Below, piece after piece: positions 60,577 through 64,000 of a stretch of 64,000 nucleotides of DNA. The number at the start of each line of letters is the position of its first letter. Positions within the stretch are counted from its first letter, which is position 1. The DNA comes from Parabacteroides massiliensis (GTDB lineage: Bacteria > Bacteroidota > Bacteroidia > Bacteroidales > Tannerellaceae). Location of the stretch: positions 1,171,787-1,235,786 of the forward strand of contig NZ_LT700189.1 in assembly GCF_900155425.1 (NCBI RefSeq), given 5' to 3'. The notes beneath the pieces were generated by a model. The model searched no databases. It had not been told where the DNA came from and worked only from the letters and a program-made list of their open reading frames with translations. The translations under genes and the position numbers were made by a program.

Positions 60577-61650
60577 ATGGACAATATACTGATAACTTCG
60601 CCATCTTTGGATACAAAAGATAATGTAAGTGGCATTTCTTCGATAACCCGTTTATTGATGTCGTATAATACGAAAGTAAATTATTATCATTTTGTATTAG
60701 GGAGGAAGGATAATTCAAAACGTGGTCTTTTTTGGTTGATTACTCAGATGAAAACACCATTTAAGATATTGACTTTTGTTAGGAAGCATCATATTTCAGC
60801 AGTACATTTTAATATAGGTTTTGAACCTTTGTCTTTATTGCGGGATGTATTTCCTTATTTTTTACTCTATTTGAAAGGATTGCCTTTGTATCTTCATATT
60901 CATGGGGGACGTTATATATCATCTATTCCTGATAGTATAATATTACGATCGATTATTAAATTCTTTTTGAAGAAAAGTACTGAAATATTGGTGTTGAGTA
61001 GTACCGAATGTGATTATTTGTCGTTACATTATCCTTTTCTTTTTGGAAAAAAGATTTGGGTTATACCAAATGCAGTCGAGATACCGAAAGAAAATGAATT
61101 GAAAAAGGATTATCAAAGTGAGTTTTTGAATATATTGTACTTGGGACGTATTGATCGAAAAAAAGGGTTGGAAACCATTGCAAGGTCTTTAAATGAATTA
61201 TCCGATAAAGGAATTTCTTATCGATTTTATTTATGTGGAGTAGGTCCGGATAAGGATTGGTTTATAAAACAGTTAAACGGAGCAGCTTATGCATCTATTA
61301 TCGACAAAGGGTTGGTCTATGGAGAAATGAAAAAAGAAGTACTTTCCTTATCCCATATCTTTTTGTTGCCATCTTTTTTTGAAGGGCTTCCTATGGCATT
61401 GTTGGAGAGTATGGGAAGTGCAGTTGTCCCGATAGTTACTCCTGTTGGTTCTATGTCGGTTGTCGTACAAGATCATGAAAATGGATTTTTGATTAACGAT
61501 GATACAGCAATTACTGATATTATAGTGCGCTTAAACCAGGAGCGAAACTTGCTTGCTGCAATGGCTTTTCGAAGTCGAAAAACTATAATGGAACAGTTCT
61601 CTATCACTCGATATGTTGATATGATCAATGAAATATATTGTTCAGTTTAA
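60577..61650 (+). CDS. glycosyltransferase, family 4
   Basis: This 357-residue GT-B enzyme starts ILITSPSLDTKDNVSGISS with the glycine-rich acceptor loop. It continues VIPNAVEIP, LYLGRIDRKKGLETI and FLLPSFFEGLPMALLESMGSA, with the EGxPxxxLE donor-site motif. It is the last gene of the plus-strand operon, 118 bp after the BNR gene. Its 3' end overlaps the convergent transferase gene by 26 nt. Confidence 0.9.
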   Translation: MDNILITSPSLDTKDNVSGISSITRLLMSYNTKVNYYHFVLGRKDNSKRGLFWLITQMKTPFKILTFVRKHHISAVHFNIGFEPLSLLRDVFPYFLLYLKGLPLYLHIHGGRYISSIPDSIILRSIIKFFLKKSTEILVLSSTECDYLSLHYPFLFGKKIWVIPNAVEIPKENELKKDYQSEFLNILYLGRIDRKKGLETIARSLNELSDKGISYRFYLCGVGPDKDWFIKQLNGAAYASIIDKGLVYGEMKKEVLSLSHIFLLPSFFEGLPMALLESMGSAVVPIVTPVGSMSVVVQDHENGFLINDDTAITDIIVRLNQERNLLAAMAFRSRKTIMEQFSITRYVDMINEIYCSV

Positions 61651-62359
61651 TTTTAAGAATTTGATATATAAATATTGGGTTGTTTATTATATATCGTTTC
61701 CAAAGGCGCTTGGGGTCTTGGAATAATCTGCCTAACCACTCTAAACCACAATCTATCATCCATTTAGCTGGTCTTTTTTTTACTTCAGCATAAAAATCGA
61801 AGACTGCTCCTATACCAGTGATAACGGAAGCTTTAATCTCTGATTTATTTTCTATAATCCATTTCTCTTGTTTAGGTGCAGTCATACCAACAAATAAGAC
61901 ATCAGGATTGAAAGAATTGATATTTTGTATCATACTCTTGTTATCTTGTTCAGAAAATACGCTTTTGAAAGGAGGACTGTAGGTCTCTGCTTGAATATTA
62001 GGATACTCTTTCTGCAATTTGTTTTTTATTTTATCCAAAGTTTCTTGAGATGCTCCGAGATAAAAACATTTACCTGCTTTTTCATTTAGTGTGTGCAGGA
62101 TCATTTCGTGTAAATCAGCACCAGCCACTTTATGTATTTTATTCCCTGTTAGGAATTTGGCGGCCAATACGATTGCAATTCCATCCGGTAATAAAATGTC
62201 ACTAGTCAATAATGCATTTTTAAATATGGTATCCTTTTCTGCTGTTACCCACGAGTGCGCGTTGATTGTATTAATGACCGTTTTTGAAACAGGTATATTA
62301 TCGAATATGTAATTTTTTGCAATTTGATAATCTTGTAAAGATATGAATTGTGCCTTCAT
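61625..62359 (-). CDS. WecG/TagA/CpsF-family glycosyltransferase (GT26)
   Basis: This 244-residue enzyme usually transfers a ManNAc or related sugar to a polyprenyl-linked acceptor. ILLPDGIAIVLAAKF, GADLHEMIL, FYLGASQETLDKI and DVLFVGMTAPKQEKWI are the family motifs. The final FVGMTAPKQEKW segment is diagnostic. It is the second gene of a minus-strand pair, 5 bp downstream of the polymerase-like gene. Confidence 0.9.
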   Translation of the reverse strand: MKAQFISLQDYQIAKNYIFDNIPVSKTVINTINAHSWVTAEKDTIFKNALLTSDILLPDGIAIVLAAKFLTGNKIHKVAGADLHEMILHTLNEKAGKCFYLGASQETLDKIKNKLQKEYPNIQAETYSPPFKSVFSEQDNKSMIQNINSFNPDVLFVGMTAPKQEKWIIENKSEIKASVITGIGAVFDFYAEVKKRPAKWMIDCGLEWLGRLFQDPKRLWKRYIINNPIFIYQILKIKLNNIFH

Positions 62360-62364
62360 GTTGA

Positions 62365-63594
62365 TTATGATTGTTTTATCGGTTGAGATATTTCGTTTTT
62401 TAAATCGTGATTATTAGATAATATAAGTCCGAGAAGCATCAGCATGAAAAATCCTTTGTTGCTTGTAAACGAGGCATCTGCTATGTTTTCGATTATACAA
62501 TATCCTGTAATTAAGAGTGTTAATGCAAATATTTTAGTCTCTTGTGTTTTTGAAAATATCGTATAAGATTTTTTTAATAGATAAAGCCAGAATGATATAA
62601 ATAAACAAATTCCAACGATTCCGAATTGTGCGAGAGACGGATAATAGGTATCTGCGATAAACGACCAGTCGTTTTTACTGATTCCCCATACATTGTCAAT
62701 ATCATATTTACTGTATAAGGGGGAGTAGTAATATCCAGATGTATGTGTGGCGAAACTTGCAAGTCCGCTACCGAAAGGTAGATAGTCTACAAATATACTG
62801 ATTGATGTTGCATATAAAACAAATCGGGCAATATCACTTTTCTCTGTCCCATTCATCATGAAACCTTGTCCAAAATAAAGCATAATTTTTTCCCAAGCAA
62901 CAAGTATTATAATTGTGACACTACATGTTAATATCGATATGTTTTTAATGTTTATCTTTAGATGATCTGGATTTTCAAAATATAAGATAGTGACTATGGA
63001 TAATGCATAAAATCCATAAAATTTGGATCGTCCGGAAACAAGTCCTATGGTTAACATTATTAAAAAAATAATTTTATCTTTTTTTGTGTAATTTGAAGCG
63101 TATAAATATACAATTGATATTGCGGTTATTACTCCTGCGAAATTTGTAGGATGTATCATTATTGTAGGTATTGTCTGAGGAATTATTATATTGACCAATC
63201 CTATTGGCAGTAAGATGAACCAAAATAGCAACATGAGTTGTTTAAGTAATAAACGCTGAGTATTACTGAATTGTGGTTTTAATTGATACATACAGAAAAA
63301 TGCCAAATAGGGTTTCATTTGTATGATTAAGTCCATTAATATCGCTTTTTTATTATTGCTACCGATCCATAGAGAATAGCATAGATAGAAAAGAAAAACG
63401 AATAATGTAAACAGAAAGACTTTATTGATTTTCCAGTCTTTGGATCGAAATAGGGAAAAAAGAAAAATTATAAGTAAGCATAAACCACAAATTTCATCTA
63501 TGGATTTGAATCTTATGACATCATGAAGAACAACTCCGAATGTGATAGTGATTATAAATAATTTGTATAAAATATTATTTAGGAATGTTTGCAT
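62365..63594 (-). CDS. O-antigen polymerase/ligase-like membrane protein (Wzy candidate)
   Basis: This 409-residue integral membrane protein has about ten to twelve predicted helices and one large extracytoplasmic loop (around residues 265-330). That layout fits Wzy/WaaL-type proteins. FGSGLASFATHTSGYYYSPL lies in the loop region typical of the O-antigen ligase superfamily. It would polymerise repeat units made by the rest of the locus. It is first in a minus-strand pair under its own consensus promoter. Confidence 0.78.
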   Translation of the reverse strand: MQTFLNNILYKLFIITITFGVVLHDVIRFKSIDEICGLCLLIIFLFSLFRSKDWKINKVFLFTLFVFLFYLCYSLWIGSNNKKAILMDLIIQMKPYLAFFCMYQLKPQFSNTQRLLLKQLMLLFWFILLPIGLVNIIIPQTIPTIMIHPTNFAGVITAISIVYLYASNYTKKDKIIFLIMLTIGLVSGRSKFYGFYALSIVTILYFENPDHLKINIKNISILTCSVTIIILVAWEKIMLYFGQGFMMNGTEKSDIARFVLYATSISIFVDYLPFGSGLASFATHTSGYYYSPLYSKYDIDNVWGISKNDWSFIADTYYPSLAQFGIVGICLFISFWLYLLKKSYTIFSKTQETKIFALTLLITGYCIIENIADASFTSNKGFFMLMLLGLILSNNHDLKNEISQPIKQS

Positions 63595-63627
63595 CTCATT
63601 GTTTGCTATGGATTATGTAATTTGTGA

Positions 63628-63659
63628 CAAAGATACCACTTCGCTTGAAATTAGGCAAA
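63628..63659 (-). promoter_or_regulatory. promoter of the wzy-wecG pair
   Basis: On the minus strand, TTTG (63659-63656), a 20-bp spacer and TATCTTTG (63635-63628) match the Bacteroidetes consensus, 34 nt before the ATG. This separates expression of the polymerase pair from the long plus-strand operon. Confidence 0.75.
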
Positions 63660-63823
63660 GTAAGTAAGGTTAATTGTTCTTTTATTTGGTAGTCTTCATG
63701 TATTTAATTGGACCGAATATGTCAAACCACATCCATTTCGACTGGACTATAAAGTGCTTGTTGTGTAACAACGCCAACCGTTTGGTGACGAGTCTGTCAT
63801 CTTGGATGTGAGAATGGCAAATT

Positions 63824-64000
63824 TTATCCGTTGAAATAGATATGTTCGATCAGGATTTTGGTTCCGATGAAGATTAGGATTAAGCCGCCGATCAGGTCTA
63901 ATTTGAGATCTATCTTGCGGCTGAAGTGGTTTCCGAAGTAGACTCCGAATGCTGAGAACAAGAATGTGACGATTCCTATTGTCAGGGCTTCCAGTGCAAT
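63824..64000 (-). CDS. mntP: MntP-like manganese efflux pump, C-terminal end only
   Basis: The last 59 codons of a minus-strand gene enter from the right edge and stop at TAA (63826-63824). The residues IALEALTIGIVTFLFSAFGV and LDLIGGLILIFIGTKILIEH are two transmembrane helices. They match the C-terminal end of the MntP/YebN family of small manganese exporters. The start lies outside the window. The last 229 bp before the wzy start show no other gene. Confidence 0.75.
   Translation of the reverse strand: MALEALTIGIVTFLFSAFGVYFGNHFSRKIDLKLDLIGGLILIFIGTKILIEHIYFNG

Overview
The window is a chromosomal segment of a Bacteroidales bacterium, most likely Parabacteroides near P. merdae/P. johnsonii. 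The evidence is the 16S rRNA sequence, the Bacteroidetes promoter signature (TTTG, about 19-21 bp, TAnnTTTG) before several genes, Bacteroidetes-style lipoproteins, a fused FeoA-FeoB, and the gene order trpB-E-G-D-C-F-A. The genus call rests on remembered 16S signatures, not on a search.

Layout. (1) 1-3530: the 5' part of a TonB-dependent-type outer membrane barrel gene running off the left edge, and a secreted alpha/beta hydrolase. (2) 3794-10586: a complete tryptophan operon preceded by a near-consensus promoter, a 20-codon leader peptide with three consecutive Trp codons, and a terminator hairpin, which together look like a ribosome-mediated attenuator. (3) 10617-17299: an RND tripartite efflux operon (minus strand) with a divergent AraC-type regulator. 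(4) 17477-21310: carboxynorspermidine-synthase-type gene, radical SAM gene, bcp and recA. (5) 21364-27694: a tightly packed six-gene operon for an unidentified surface glycan (FemAB/GNAT-like, PIG-L deacetylase, NodB-type deacetylase, two glycosyltransferases, methyltransferase), overlapping folK at its 3' end. (6) 28093-34401: feoAB with a palindromic operator candidate, a FeoB-associated/ApbE fusion, and a minus-strand housekeeping operon (nitroreductase, DUF2520, kdsC, maf). (7) 34410-40077: a second complete RND efflux operon. (8) 40332-45685: an rRNA operon (16S, tRNA-Ile, tRNA-Ala, 23S, 5S) whose upstream side is abnormal: an inverted 3' fragment of a 5S gene with its terminator lies 14 nt before the 16S gene, leaving no room for the normal promoter and leader. 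(9) 45800-46651: cvfB-like RNA-binding protein. (10) 46843-63594: an AT-rich exopolysaccharide/capsule locus. It has export genes (wza, wzz), a seven-gene set for CMP-legionaminic acid or a close relative (legB, legC, legH, legI, legG, ptmE, legF), a flippase, four transferase-like genes, a secreted BNR/sialidase-like protein, and a convergent minus-strand pair (polymerase-like wzy, WecG/TagA transferase). (11) 63824-64000: the C-terminal end of a MntP-like pump.

How the genes work together. The trp genes make tryptophan from chorismate under apparent Trp-tRNA sensing. The two RND systems export toxic compounds, one probably under AraC control. The feo/apbE block handles ferrous iron and flavinylation. 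The last locus builds, flips, polymerises and exports a polysaccharide carrying a sialic-acid-like nonulosonate. The most notable items are the trp attenuator, the legionaminate locus with its candidate sugar transferase and resident sialidase-like protein, the palindrome over the feoAB promoter, the repeat-derived insertion inside trpF, and the abnormal rRNA operon junction. The last may be a genome rearrangement or an assembly error.
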